A stretch of DNA of 64,000 nt, taken from Pedobacter glucosidilyticus (lineage in GTDB: Bacteria > Bacteroidota > Bacteroidia > Sphingobacteriales > Sphingobacteriaceae). This document shows positions 7,716 through 17,184 of the stretch, piece by piece. Position numbers and translations under genes: made by a program. The notes beneath the pieces were generated by a model. It did not search any database. It was not told the DNA's origin and saw nothing but the letters and a program-made list of their open reading frames with translations. The stretch is taken from positions 61,413 to 125,412 of the forward strand of contig NZ_DLHN01000035.1 in assembly GCF_002483235.1 (NCBI RefSeq). Direction: 5' to 3'. Within the stretch, counting starts at the first letter, position 1. The number at the start of each line of letters is the position of its first letter.

Positions 7716-8384
7716 ATGAAAAATAAGTTATTACTATTTGCAATGTTGTTGGCAACAAACAGCCTTTTTGCACAGTTTACACAAAAACCTTTGCCTTACG
7801 ATTATAAGGCGCTTGAGCCTTATATTGATGCTCAAACTATGGAGATTCATTATTCTAAGCACCATGCTGGTTATATTAAAAACTTGAATGACGCATTAAA
7901 AGCTAAGGGTGTAGAAAATCAATCTATTGAGGCTATTTTGGCAAATATGTCAAAATATGACACTGGAATAAAAAATAATGCCGGGGGGCATTATAACCAT
8001 GAATTGTTTTGGTCTATTCTTTCTCCTAAAAAAAGTAATCCGTCGGCAGAACTTAGCGCAGCCATTAACGCATCTTTTAAAAGTTTAGATGGTTTAAAAA
8101 ATAAATTAAACGATGCTGCCGTAAAAAGATTTGGTTCTGGTTGGGCATGGTTGATTGTTGATGAGAGTGGTAATTTAGCGGTTTCTTCTACTGCAAATCA
8201 AGATAATCCCTTAATGGAAGGAGCTGCTAAAAAGGGGACACCTATTTTAGGGATAGATGTATGGGAACATGCTTATTATTTAAAATACCAGAACAAAAGA
8301 GCAGATTATCTTTCTGCTATCTGGAATGTGATTAATTGGGACGAAGTGAGTAAAAGATACAACGAAGCAAAGAAAGCTAAGTAA
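7716..8384 (+). CDS. sodA: Exported superoxide dismutase, Mn-type
   Basis: A 222-residue enzyme that converts superoxide to peroxide and oxygen. Predicted metal ligands are His45 (HYSKHH), His95 (GGHYNHELFW), Asp181 and His185 (DVWEHAYY). The GG before HYNH and Gln162 in NQDNP are features of Mn-type or cambialistic enzymes rather than Fe-type. Residues 1-19 (MKNKLLLFAMLLATNSLFA) are a clear signal peptide, so the enzyme acts in the periplasm, which is less usual for this family. It is monocistronic with a terminator directly after it. Metal preference is inferred from sequence only. Confidence 0.92.
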   Translation: MKNKLLLFAMLLATNSLFAQFTQKPLPYDYKALEPYIDAQTMEIHYSKHHAGYIKNLNDALKAKGVENQSIEAILANMSKYDTGIKNNAGGHYNHELFWSILSPKKSNPSAELSAAINASFKSLDGLKNKLNDAAVKRFGSGWAWLIVDESGNLAVSSTANQDNPLMEGAAKKGTPILGIDVWEHAYYLKYQNKRADYLSAIWNVINWDEVSKRYNEAKKAK

Positions 8385-8397
8385 TAGTTAAGATATC

Positions 8398-8434
8398 ATC
8401 AGGAAACAGATTGAGTATTTGTTTCCTGATTTTA
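8398..8434 (+). terminator. Terminator after sodA
   Basis: ATCAGGAAACA (8398-8408) pairs perfectly with TGTTTCCTGAT (8420-8430) and is followed by TTTAAT. It can serve the convergent dapA transcript only weakly. Confidence 0.8.
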
Positions 8435-8469
8435 ATAGTAAGGTAGTTAATGATTTTAAATGACGATTA

Positions 8470-9351
8470 TTAATTTTTTAAAGTTTTAATAACCTCTATA
8501 ATTTGCGCTTTTGTTTGATCGCTAACAGGAACAAGAGGTAATCTTACGTAATCATCACAAATGTCTAATTGTTTCATTGCAGCTTTAATCCCGGCAGGGT
8601 TACCTTCTACAAAACATAATCTTGTAAAAGCTAAAAAGTCAGAATGACTTTTTCTTGCACCTTTAAAATCATTTTTTAAGCAGGTGCGTACCATTTCAGA
8701 AAATTTTAAAGGGAAAGCATTTGCAACAACAGATATAACCCCTATAGCACCTAAAGCAATCATAGGTAATGTTATAGGATCATCTCCAGAAATTAAGTCA
8801 AAACCTTCTGGTTTATGAGCTGCTATCTCATTAAACTGATCAAAATTACCTGAAGCTTCCTTAATTCCGATGATATTTTTAACTTCTTTGGCTAACCTTA
8901 AAGTAGTTTCGGCACTCATGTTGGCACCTGTTCTACCTGGTACGTTGTATAAGATAATAGGTAATTTGGACGCTTCGGCAATAGCCTTATAGTGTTGATA
9001 AAAACCTTCTTGTGTAGGTTTATTATAATAAGGCGCTACAGAAAGTATAGCTTCATATCCTTTTATAGAAAAACTACTTACTTCAGCCACAATTTCAGCG
9101 GTATTATTACCACCAATTCCGGCAACTAAAGGAATTCTTCCGTTTACTTTCTCGGTAACAAATTCAAAAACTTTTTTCTTTTCTTCTTTTGTTAATGTAG
9201 CAGATTCTGCGGTTGTACCTAAAACCACTATATACTCAATTTTGCCATCTATCAAATGGTTAATGGTTTTTTCTAAGGCATTAAAATCAATTGTGTAATC
9301 AGCATGAAAAGGTGTAATTAAGGCAACACCAGTCCCCAAAAATCTACTCAT
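8470..9351 (-). CDS. dapA: 4-hydroxy-tetrahydrodipicolinate synthase
   Basis: A 293-residue enzyme that condenses pyruvate with aspartate semialdehyde at the first committed step of lysine and diaminopimelate synthesis. Thr46-Thr47 (GTTAES), Tyr135 (YNVPGR) and the Schiff-base Lys164 (GIKEASGNF) are all present. Its ATG overlaps the stop of the upstream DUF6913 gene by four bases (ATGA), so the two are translationally coupled. It is read away from ligA on the same strand. Confidence 0.96.
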   Translation of the reverse strand: MSRFLGTGVALITPFHADYTIDFNALEKTINHLIDGKIEYIVVLGTTAESATLTKEEKKKVFEFVTEKVNGRIPLVAGIGGNNTAEIVAEVSSFSIKGYEAILSVAPYYNKPTQEGFYQHYKAIAEASKLPIILYNVPGRTGANMSAETTLRLAKEVKNIIGIKEASGNFDQFNEIAAHKPEGFDLISGDDPITLPMIALGAIGVISVVANAFPLKFSEMVRTCLKNDFKGARKSHSDFLAFTRLCFVEGNPAGIKAAMKQLDICDDYVRLPLVPVSDQTKAQIIEVIKTLKN

Positions 9352-9884
9352 TTTATTTTCTCTAAATAATATCTCAACTCTGTAGAAAAGCCAACTATGC
9401 TTTCCTGTTGTGTTTCTAACATAAAATCAAAAAAAGGTGCTTGCTTAGGATTATAAGCCGCAACTTTAAAAACCGATTTTGATACCGCAGCTACATAAAC
9501 CAGTGGGAAGCATAAATCAGTACAAAGGTTTATTAAAATGTCAAATTCATGATTAATGAAATTGCTTATTTTCTCTTTTTTAGGAATATAATTCCAATCT
9601 ATATCCTCTAAAGAAATAAGTTCAATATTGGTTTTTGATTTCAGTTTTAAACCTTTGTCTAACACAAAACCCAACAATTTTACCTTTTTATTATCATTTT
9701 GCAAAGTTTTTGCAAAATGTTCTGCCTCTATCATCTGTTCTGCATCTTTAATGGGTACTAAAATACCTATATTTTGTGCATCTTGTAAGGATATAGAATG
9801 ATTATGACGTTTAAGTTTCTTGAGTTCATGCTTCAACTTTGCAAAGCCATACTTAATCCTTAAACTATTGAAGAATTGCTTCAT
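9348..9884 (-). CDS. DUF6913-type conserved protein
   Basis: A 178-residue soluble protein of unknown function found between ligA and dapA in many Bacteroidetes. A basic N-terminus (LRIKYGFAKLKHELKKLKRH) is followed by an alpha/beta-looking domain with GILVPIKDAEQMIEAEHFAKTL and FDILINLCTDLCFPL. No catalytic motif is visible. It lies 17 bases after ligA and overlaps dapA by four bases, so all three probably share one transcript. The family assignment is from memory. Confidence 0.7.
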   Translation of the reverse strand: MKQFFNSLRIKYGFAKLKHELKKLKRHNHSISLQDAQNIGILVPIKDAEQMIEAEHFAKTLQNDNKKVKLLGFVLDKGLKLKSKTNIELISLEDIDWNYIPKKEKISNFINHEFDILINLCTDLCFPLVYVAAVSKSVFKVAAYNPKQAPFFDFMLETQQESIVGFSTELRYYLEKIK

Positions 9885-9901
9885 CTCTTTTCCTTTTTTT
9901 A

Positions 9902-11914
9902 TTACTCCAACAGCTTTAACAAAGCCGCATCATTGATGATAGGAATGTTTAATTTATGAGCTTTTTCTAATTTAGAAGGGCCCATATTATCACCAGCTAC
10001 TAAATAATTTAATTTACCGGATATACCACTTAGTATTTTACCTCCATTACTTTCTATAATGTCTTTAAGTTCATCGCGGCTGTATTGTTCAAACACACCC
10101 GATATAACGAAAGTTTGGCCAGCTAATTTTGAACTCTGTAAAATTACTTCCTTTTCTTCAATTTCAAACTGTAAACCTGTTTCTTTTAAGCGATTTATTT
10201 CTTGTTGATGTTTTTCATCAGTAAAATATTCTAAAATACTTTGTGCAATACGTTCTCCAATTTCATCTGCAGCAATCAGTTCTTCAAAAGAAGCATTTTG
10301 TAAAGCTTGGATATTCTTAAAATGAAAGGCTAATTTTTTAGCAACGGTTTCTCCAATATATCTAATTCCTAAGCCAAAAAGTACTTTTTCAAAAGGCATT
10401 TGTTTAGAGCGCTCTATACCATCCAGCATGTTATTAACAGATTTTTCGCCAAACCTATCCATACTTTTTAAGGTAGCTTCGTGATTTTTTAATAAGTAAA
10501 TATCACTAATATGCCTGATTAAGCCTTTTTGATAAAGCGCTTCTATAGTTTCAGAACCTATTCCATCAATATTCATTGCCTTACGGCTGATGAAATGCTG
10601 CATTTTACCTACAATTTGTGGCGGACAACCCTCGTCATTAGGGCAATAATGAACAGCTTCTCCTTCTTTTCTGATGAGTTGTGTGCCGCACTCTGGACAA
10701 TGTTCTATGTAATTGATTTTTGCAGCATCAGTTTTTCTTTTTTCCAGATTTACACGTATAACTTTCGGGATAATTTCTCCGCCTTTTTCTACTAAAACAG
10801 TATCGTTTTCATGTAAATCAAGTCTTGAAATCTCGTTAGCATTATGCAAAGTGGCTCTTTTTACAGTTGTACCCGCCAATAAAACAGGTTTTAAATTAGC
10901 TACCGGAGTTACAGCACCGGTTCTACCAACCTGATAGGTTACTTTTTCTAAAGTAGTTTCTACTTCTTGGGCTTTGTACTTATAGCTAATTGCCCAACGT
11001 GGAGATTTTGCTGTAAAACCTAACTCTTGCTGTTGGGCGTAGCTGTTTACTTTTATCACAATACCATCTATGTCATAGCTAAGGTTAAACCGTTTAGTTT
11101 CCCAGCTTTCTATAAAAAGTAAAACATCTTCTATGGTATTGCACAGCTTACTTTCTTCGGATACATGAAAGCCCCAACTTTTTACAGCTTGTAAACTTTC
11201 CCAATGTGTTTTAAAAGGATTTTGGTCTGCATAAAGGAAATATAAAAAGCAGTCTAGCGGGCGTTTGGCAACTTCGGCAGAGTCTTGCATTTTTACAGTG
11301 CCTGATGCAAAGTTTCTTGGATTGGCATAAGCTTGTTCGCCCTGTTCTATACGCTCTTGGTTAAGTTTTTCAAAAGCGGCTTTATGCATAAATACTTCGC
11401 CACGTATCTCAAAATATTCTGGAACATTTTGATGGGTTAAACTCAACGGAATACTTCTTAATGTTTTGATATTTGCAGTTACATCATCGCCTTTAGTGCC
11501 ATCTCCGCGGGTAACAGCTCTCAGTAATTTTCCATTTTCGTAAGTTAGACTGATAGATAAACCATCAAATTTTAACTCGCAAACGTATTGAAAATTATCG
11601 CCTATAGCTTTCTTAATTCTTTGATCAAAATCTATTAAATCTTGTGCATTATAAGTGTTACCTAAAGAAAGCATCGGCCATTTGTGCACCACAGTTTTAA
11701 AGGTTTTGGTAATTTCTCCGCCTACTTTTAAGGTAGGGGAATCTGGGTGTACAAATTCTGGATATTGTTTTTCAAGAGCTTCTAATTCTTTGAGTTTGAT
11801 GTCGAAATCATAATCAGAAATGGTTGGCATAGCTAATACATAATAGTTGTAATTATGCTGTTTTAGCTCTTTTACTAATGCTGCTATTTGCTCTTTTATA
11901 TGTACCGTTGGCAT
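9902..11914 (-). CDS. ligA: NAD-dependent DNA ligase
   Basis: A 670-residue ligase that seals nicks during replication and repair. Domain order is typical: domain Ia with NYNYYVL near residue 21, the adenylation domain with active-site Lys115 in CELKFDGLS, an OB fold, a four-cysteine zinc finger (HCPECG...YCPND.GCP, about 405-430), helix-hairpin-helix repeats (MNIDGIGSETIEALY; FGLGIRYIGETVA) and a C-terminal BRCT domain (about 595-670). Nothing is missing. It starts an operon that runs on into the DUF6913 gene and dapA. Confidence 0.97.
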   Translation of the reverse strand: MPTVHIKEQIAALVKELKQHNYNYYVLAMPTISDYDFDIKLKELEALEKQYPEFVHPDSPTLKVGGEITKTFKTVVHKWPMLSLGNTYNAQDLIDFDQRIKKAIGDNFQYVCELKFDGLSISLTYENGKLLRAVTRGDGTKGDDVTANIKTLRSIPLSLTHQNVPEYFEIRGEVFMHKAAFEKLNQERIEQGEQAYANPRNFASGTVKMQDSAEVAKRPLDCFLYFLYADQNPFKTHWESLQAVKSWGFHVSEESKLCNTIEDVLLFIESWETKRFNLSYDIDGIVIKVNSYAQQQELGFTAKSPRWAISYKYKAQEVETTLEKVTYQVGRTGAVTPVANLKPVLLAGTTVKRATLHNANEISRLDLHENDTVLVEKGGEIIPKVIRVNLEKRKTDAAKINYIEHCPECGTQLIRKEGEAVHYCPNDEGCPPQIVGKMQHFISRKAMNIDGIGSETIEALYQKGLIRHISDIYLLKNHEATLKSMDRFGEKSVNNMLDGIERSKQMPFEKVLFGLGIRYIGETVAKKLAFHFKNIQALQNASFEELIAADEIGERIAQSILEYFTDEKHQQEINRLKETGLQFEIEEKEVILQSSKLAGQTFVISGVFEQYSRDELKDIIESNGGKILSGISGKLNYLVAGDNMGPSKLEKAHKLNIPIINDAALLKLLE

Positions 11915-11985
11915 ACTGCGAAGATACTATTTTAGAGAAATATTAACACAGGCTTCTTTTTGCATAACAGAAGAAGTTTTTAAAA

Positions 11986-12717
11986 TTACATTCCTAATGC
12001 AGCTCTTAATTTGGGATAACCGTTTTTACTTACAGGCAGTTTTTCGCCATTTCTAAGTAAGACAATGTGACTGTCTTTTTCGTAGTTTTCTATTTTAGTG
12101 ATTTGATCTAGCTTTACGATGTACGAGCGATGAATACGTATAAATTCTTTTTCAGATAGGTTTTTCTCAAAAAAGCTCATGGTTTTATTTTTCAGAAAAG
12201 CGCCTTCTGGGGTATGTATATTTACATAATCATCATCAGCTTCTAGATAAAGAATGTCATAAACAGGGATAATTTTAATTTTATTGCCCGTTTTAACCAC
12301 AACACGTTCATTTTGAGCCGGGGTTAAAGAAGCTTCTTCTAAAACTGTTTTAAAATTTTGTACGCTTTGCTTTGCCAGGCATTTAGCAATAGCTTTGTTA
12401 AAACGCTGTTGATCAAAAGGTTTTAGTAAATAATCTATGGCGTTTGCTTCAAAAGCTTTGATGGCATATTCTTCAAAAGCAGTGGTAAATATAACCTGAG
12501 GTTTTTGGTCTAGCAGTTCAAGCATTTCAAAACCAGTTATTTTAGGCATTTGGATATCAAGGAAGATCAAATCAGGTTCGTGTTCTTTGATAGCTTTTAG
12601 CCCCTCAAAACCATTGTTGCATTCTTCTAAAACAGTAATGTTTGGATGCGCTGTTAAATATTCTAGAATAACACTTCTAGCTAGTGGTTCATCATCAATG
12701 ATTAATGCCTTTTTCAT
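11986..12717 (-). CDS. LytTR-family response regulator
   Basis: A 243-residue regulator. The receiver domain (1-120) has the acidic pair DDE at 8-10, phosphoacceptor Asp54 (IFLDIQMP) and the conserved Lys in YLLKPF. The LytTR DNA-binding domain (about 140-240) shows VVVKTGNKIKIIPVYDILYLEA and FIRIHRSYIVKLDQI. Its start overlaps the stop of the kinase gene by four bases (ATGA), so it is the partner of that kinase. Confidence 0.93.
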   Translation of the reverse strand: MKKALIIDDEPLARSVILEYLTAHPNITVLEECNNGFEGLKAIKEHEPDLIFLDIQMPKITGFEMLELLDQKPQVIFTTAFEEYAIKAFEANAIDYLLKPFDQQRFNKAIAKCLAKQSVQNFKTVLEEASLTPAQNERVVVKTGNKIKIIPVYDILYLEADDDYVNIHTPEGAFLKNKTMSFFEKNLSEKEFIRIHRSYIVKLDQITKIENYEKDSHIVLLRNGEKLPVSKNGYPKLRAALGM

Positions 12718-13748
12718 GTTTGTGGAATGGTGAGTGTAGTTGTAAATTCATGGTTTACGGCGGTTACCTCTAACAAATCTTTTCTATTATAAATGATAGA
12801 AAGTCTTCTCCTTATCCCAGCCAAGCCAAATCCGGTTCCTTTATGTGGATAAGCCGTATGAGGGTCAAAAGGGTTATGTATACTGATATATAGTGTGTTT
12901 TCTTGCGAGCTACAATTTATCGTGATAGTAACATCATCTAAGGTATCATATAAGCCAAATTTTATAGCGTTTTCTAATAAAGGCTGTAAAATCATGGGAG
13001 GAACTTTTAGTTCTTTATTCTCTGTATTACAATTGATGATGGTGTTAAGCCGATGTCCAAATCTAACTTTTTCTATGTCTAAATAAAGCTTTAGGTGTGA
13101 TATTTCTGCTTCTAGTGTAGTTAACTCATCATCTCTTTTGATAGTGCCTCGTAAAAAATCAGAAAGTTGCTGTATCATTTTTCTTGCTTCCTGAGGTTTT
13201 GAAAAAGTAAGTGCACTTATAGAGTTGAGACTGTTAAATAGAAAGTGAGGTTGTAATTTTTCTCTCAAAGTAGAAAGTTCTGCTTCTTTGCTCAACCTGT
13301 CTGCTTCTTGTCGTCTTTGTTCTAGTTCTTCTTTTTCTTGTTGGTTGTACCAAAGTACACCAATCATGGCCATCCATCCAATAAGTAAAAAGGAAAACCC
13401 AAAGCGTATAGGGATAGAAGAATGTAAAAAATTATGATATTCTTCGGTATCTGATGCTAGTTGAGGTAACACAAATAACAATACTGTGGTAGATAAAAAA
13501 GCCAATACCAAGCACCAAACAATTATAAAAATGTATTTATTTTCTTTTGGTTGATAGTAGGCTAAGTTGTTGGCAATTAACCAACAAAATAAGGCTATAA
13601 TGACTAAAGAGCAGAAGCTGTCTTTAATGGCTACCATCAAGTTAAGACCTAAAGAGTACAAGGTATATGTACTTAAGGCAAGCCAAATGGTCCACAAAAT
13701 AAAGAATGCTTTTCTGAAACTTCTGTTAGAAAAAGGTAAAACAGCCAA
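12714..13748 (-). CDS. LytS-type sensor histidine kinase
   Basis: A 344-residue membrane kinase. Four hydrophobic helices occupy about residues 13-145, followed by a short coiled coil (QEKEELEQRRQEADRLSKEAE) and a His_kinase domain with phosphoacceptor His168 in LQPHFLFNSLNS and an ATPase domain (MILQPLLENAIKFGLY; GTGFGLAGIRRRL). There is no ATG at the N-terminus: the frame is open only from a stop six codons upstream, and TTG at 13748 is the best start, since Met38 would remove the first helix. It lies one base after the DUF4288 stop. Confidence 0.9.
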   Translation of the reverse strand: MAVLPFSNRSFRKAFFILWTIWLALSTYTLYSLGLNLMVAIKDSFCSLVIIALFCWLIANNLAYYQPKENKYIFIIVWCLVLAFLSTTVLLFVLPQLASDTEEYHNFLHSSIPIRFGFSFLLIGWMAMIGVLWYNQQEKEELEQRRQEADRLSKEAELSTLREKLQPHFLFNSLNSISALTFSKPQEARKMIQQLSDFLRGTIKRDDELTTLEAEISHLKLYLDIEKVRFGHRLNTIINCNTENKELKVPPMILQPLLENAIKFGLYDTLDDVTITINCSSQENTLYISIHNPFDPHTAYPHKGTGFGLAGIRRRLSIIYNRKDLLEVTAVNHEFTTTLTIPQT

Positions 13749-13749
13749 A

Positions 13750-14103
13750 CTAAAAATGAATTAAATTTTCTTGTGTTATCTTTTTTAAATTTAGTGCTTT
13801 TTCTTCTACTCTTTTTAAGTAAAGCTCAACATTATCAGGCTCTTCAATATGGTAATGTATTTCTTTGCCCTGTTCTATCTCGCCAACATATTCAGATTCT
13901 GTTACGGCAATAAATTTCCAGTTTAAGGTATGTCCGTTTTGGCTGATGATATTTTCTTGAGCCATCATACCAACCTGATGCGCCATTTCTAAAGCATGTT
14001 CTTTACTCAATGCTTGAATAAGTCTTAGTTGTTCATCAAACTGAAAATGTTTGTTATTATCATTTACAATCTGAAAAATTAGTTTTACAGCAAACCATTT
14101 CAT
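13750..14103 (-). CDS. DUF4288 family protein
   Basis: A 117-residue soluble protein beginning MKWFAVKLIFQIV, with TLNWKFIAVTESEYV in the middle, in keeping with DUF4288, a small family of unknown function. It sits between a LiaF-like membrane protein and a LytS/LytTR pair with gaps of 11 bases and 1 base, so it probably belongs to the same regulatory operon. No motif suggests an activity. Confidence 0.75.
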   Translation of the reverse strand: MKWFAVKLIFQIVNDNNKHFQFDEQLRLIQALSKEHALEMAHQVGMMAQENIISQNGHTLNWKFIAVTESEYVGEIEQGKEIHYHIEEPDNVELYLKRVEEKALNLKKITQENLIHF

Positions 14104-14114
14104 AAGTAAAATAT

Positions 14115-14894
14115 TTAAAAGCTTTTAATTTCTATTCCTCCAAATACCGATGTTCCTTTAATTACAAGTACCTTACTTTTATCAGTTACCTGGTTTTGGA
14201 ACACCCTTTTATCATCTATTCCGGCAAAAATTGCTGCCATCTCTGTGCTTACTTCCCATCCGTGTGGGATAATAATTTTGGTACCTCCAAAAATTTGTAC
14301 TACCTCTAGTACGGCAACGCCTTGTATATCAGCATGGGTAAGATTAATTTCTGTTCCTCCCATGATGGTTACAATCTCGCCCCCTTTAAAATTTTTAGAA
14401 AGTACGTGTTTTTTTGCGCCTCCAAATACCGCAACAGAGTCTATCACATCATCACCAGTATTGAGACTATCTTTATGACTGTAATGGGTTTGTTGTTGGT
14501 CATTATGAGCTAAAGGCTGCTCGTCTTTTTTTTTAAATCCGCCTTTAAAGCTATGCATTTCGCATTTTTTATGCCTGCCAAAAATGAACCATAAGCCTAA
14601 GCCAATTAATATAACTGGCCAAGTAAATTCGGTTACAATTAAATCTGGATTAATTCTTTCTGCTAAAAAAACACCTCCTACTAAAATCATAAATAACCAG
14701 CCGGAGTTTCTGAAATTGTTTTTGATACCACTGGCAAGGCCAATAACAATCAGTAGCATAGGCCAGCTTACTAACCATGATGGTAAATCTGCGCCCATTT
14801 GTTTAGCTAACAAAACCGAGCCTATAACCAAAAAGGCGCCTCCAACGACTTGTTTGTTGTAATTTCTTTTATTTTTTATTTCTTGGGTTTCCAT
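14115..14894 (-). CDS. LiaF-like membrane sensor/regulator (LiaI-LiaF TM region, DUF5668)
   Basis: A 259-residue protein. The N-terminal 105 residues hold four hydrophobic helices with short turns, rich in W, P and G (WPMLLIVIGL; WPVILIGLGLWFI), the LiaI/LiaF-like transmembrane module. After a His/Gln-rich linker, residues 150-259 form a beta-rich repeat domain (VFGGAKKHVLSKNF, IMGGTEINLTHAD, IFGGTKIIIP, VFGGIEIKSF) like the LiaF C-terminal domain. LiaF proteins restrain cell-envelope-stress kinases in Firmicutes. First gene of an operon with DUF4288 and a LytS/LytTR pair, so a comparable envelope-sensing role is inferred. Confidence 0.85.
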   Translation of the reverse strand: METQEIKNKRNYNKQVVGGAFLVIGSVLLAKQMGADLPSWLVSWPMLLIVIGLASGIKNNFRNSGWLFMILVGGVFLAERINPDLIVTEFTWPVILIGLGLWFIFGRHKKCEMHSFKGGFKKKDEQPLAHNDQQQTHYSHKDSLNTGDDVIDSVAVFGGAKKHVLSKNFKGGEIVTIMGGTEINLTHADIQGVAVLEVVQIFGGTKIIIPHGWEVSTEMAAIFAGIDDKRVFQNQVTDKSKVLVIKGTSVFGGIEIKSF

Positions 14895-15005
14895 ATTCTT
14901 TGTATTGATAGTTCAAATATGCAATAGCAATTACAACTCCTTTATAGTTACAAGGAGAAATGAGGAGATTTCTCGGTAAAATGCCATAAAAAATCGGTGA
15001 AAATA

Positions 15006-16202
15006 TTAGGCTTGATATTTTTTTGCTTGCCTTTGTCCGATATAAACCAAAGAAAAGCTACAAATAATACAAAAGGCCATCACGCTTGTCATAGGTAAAG
15101 CCGTACCATCGTGTAAAAAACTAACCGCAAATGACGCTAAAGCGCTAAATAACATCTGGAAACAGCCTAATAAGGCTGATGCTATTCCTGCCTTTTTATC
15201 AAATGGTGCCATAGATAATGCCGAAGTATTGGGAGAAAAGAAACCTAAAGCCGACATAAATATCCATATCAAAACTAGAGTACTGTAAACATTTAATAGT
15301 TGTGTAACTGATAAAATCGCAAGCAATAAGGCTGTGGCGAGTTGTACCCGACTTGAGTTTTTTATAATCATCCCGATGGGATATTTTTTGAGCAATTTAC
15401 TGTTTAGTTGGCTAGCACTTATTAAACCAATTGCATTTAATGCGAATAACCAACCATATTGTTTTTCGGTAAAGCCAAACAGTTCTATAAAGACAAATGT
15501 TGAGCCTGCTATATAAGCAAACATCGCTGCTGAGGCTATGCCTCCGGCAAGAGCATAGTAAATAAAGCGTGGTTCAGAAAAAGCAAACCAAAAATCTTGC
15601 AATACTGCTTTAGGTTTTAACGACATGGTTTTATCTGCAGGTTTACTTTCTGGCAAATATTTATAGCACATGTAAATGGTGAAAACAGCTAATACAATTA
15701 AAAAAATAAAGATAGAGCGCCAACCTAAACCGCTACTCATGTATCCACCTAATGTTGGAGCCAGAATAGGCGATACCCCAATAACTAACATCAATAGAGA
15801 AAAGATTCTAGCATTTTCACTCACCGGGAAAATATCTCTCACCATGGCTCTGGAAATAACCATGCCTGCACAACTTCCCAAAGCCTGAAAAAATCGCATC
15901 ACGATAAGGGTATCAGCTGTATTTGCAAATGCACAAGCAATACAAGTAAGCAGATATATAAATAATCCTGTAAAGAGTGGGATTAACCTACCAAACCTAT
16001 CTATTAAAGGGCCATAGATAAGTTGTCCTAAAGAAATGCCGATAAAATAGCTACTTAACGAGAGTTGTATATGGGGTACCGTAGTATTTAAATCTTCAGC
16101 CATCACTGGGAAAGCAGGTAAATACATATCAATACTAAAAGGACCTACAGCAGATAAAACGCCAAGCGATAAGATCATGTAGAATCTGTTTTTTTCTGCC
16201 AT
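15006..16202 (-). CDS. Bcr/CflA-type multidrug efflux MFS transporter
   Basis: A 398-residue inner-membrane protein with twelve predicted helices. The first helix FSIDMYLPAFP, the loop GQLIYGPLIDRFGRLIPL (MFS motif A) and ALGSCAGMVISRAMVRDIF (motif C region) fit the Bcr/CflA drug:proton antiporters. Transcribed alone, with about 60 bases to the gene upstream. Substrate is not predictable. Confidence 0.92.
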   Translation of the reverse strand: MAEKNRFYMILSLGVLSAVGPFSIDMYLPAFPVMAEDLNTTVPHIQLSLSSYFIGISLGQLIYGPLIDRFGRLIPLFTGLFIYLLTCIACAFANTADTLIVMRFFQALGSCAGMVISRAMVRDIFPVSENARIFSLLMLVIGVSPILAPTLGGYMSSGLGWRSIFIFLIVLAVFTIYMCYKYLPESKPADKTMSLKPKAVLQDFWFAFSEPRFIYYALAGGIASAAMFAYIAGSTFVFIELFGFTEKQYGWLFALNAIGLISASQLNSKLLKKYPIGMIIKNSSRVQLATALLLAILSVTQLLNVYSTLVLIWIFMSALGFFSPNTSALSMAPFDKKAGIASALLGCFQMLFSALASFAVSFLHDGTALPMTSVMAFCIICSFSLVYIGQRQAKKYQA

Positions 16203-16262
16203 ATTACAAAAATAATAGAATCAGGCTTAAGCCCGAGTATTATTTCTGCAATAAATACCCTA

Positions 16263-17021
16263 CTATATAATTTTTACAGTATGGTAAAACCAAGGTTGTT
16301 TAATGAATGCTGCTAGCAAACCTTCATTTTGTATATTGTCTTTAAGTATTTTTTTGAAAGTGATTTTTATCTCAAAAGGTTTTTCAAATAAACGACTATT
16401 AAATTTGATGATGTGTTTATCTTGATAATTAGCTGTTACCCTTTGCTCTCCATTATCATGAAAAAATTCTGAGTTATTGAAACCATCTTTAAAAAGTGGA
16501 TGCTCGTTCTTTTTGTCTACGCCAGGGTTATTCATACAAGCATATAATGATAAGTCATCACAAAGTTGTAAGATTTTAAGTTGGTAATTTAAAAAAGTAG
16601 ACGTTTGAATTCTTAAACGCTGCATTAAATGTTTCTGTCTTAGCGTTTCTCTTTCATAGAAAGATTTTCCATACTCGGTTTCAGAATGGGCAAAAAAGCT
16701 ACTGTAGTGCATACTACAAAGTAAAGCAGCATAAGAGTTAGCTTGGTCTACTTGCTCAATGCCAAGCTTATAAAAGTGTAATTTAATATTTTCAGGATAT
16801 GCTATAAAATCATAAGGCTTTTGAAGCTTATCATTCCAAATGGGCTCAGAGTCTGGTATTATCCAAGCTCTGTCATGCTGATAGATAGCAAATTTCAATG
16901 ATTCAAAATGTTCTGTAGGTATAAACTCTTTCTTTAAGTTTACAAAAAATTCCCCAGAAATAGTAGCATGTTCATGCTGCGTTATAAAAATAAATGAATC
17001 CTTTGTTTCCCGCGTAATCAT
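16263..17021 (-). CDS. DUF3891 family protein
   Basis: A 252-residue soluble protein with MITRETKDSFIFITQHEHATISGEF at the start, AIYQHDRAWI about residue 45, and SYAALLCSMHYSSFF near 115. The repeated His and Asp positions suggest a metal-binding, HD-like helical fold, but the family's function is not known. The open frame reaches a TTG at 17039; ATG 17021 is preferred because the family begins MI-x-R. It is divergent from ald. Confidence 0.8.
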   Translation of the reverse strand: MITRETKDSFIFITQHEHATISGEFFVNLKKEFIPTEHFESLKFAIYQHDRAWIIPDSEPIWNDKLQKPYDFIAYPENIKLHFYKLGIEQVDQANSYAALLCSMHYSSFFAHSETEYGKSFYERETLRQKHLMQRLRIQTSTFLNYQLKILQLCDDLSLYACMNNPGVDKKNEHPLFKDGFNNSEFFHDNGEQRVTANYQDKHIIKFNSRLFEKPFEIKITFKKILKDNIQNEGLLAAFIKQPWFYHTVKII

Positions 17022-17184
17022 AGATGTAATAAAGCCCAAAATTACACTTTCTTTAAAATTTAAAAAATTATAATTTGTATAATATTGATGTATTTTAAAA
17101 AAATTACAATCAGATAAAAAAAAGTTTAAATAATTGGTTGTTTTGTTGATGATTTTTTATTTATTTGTCTAAAACTTTGACAAA

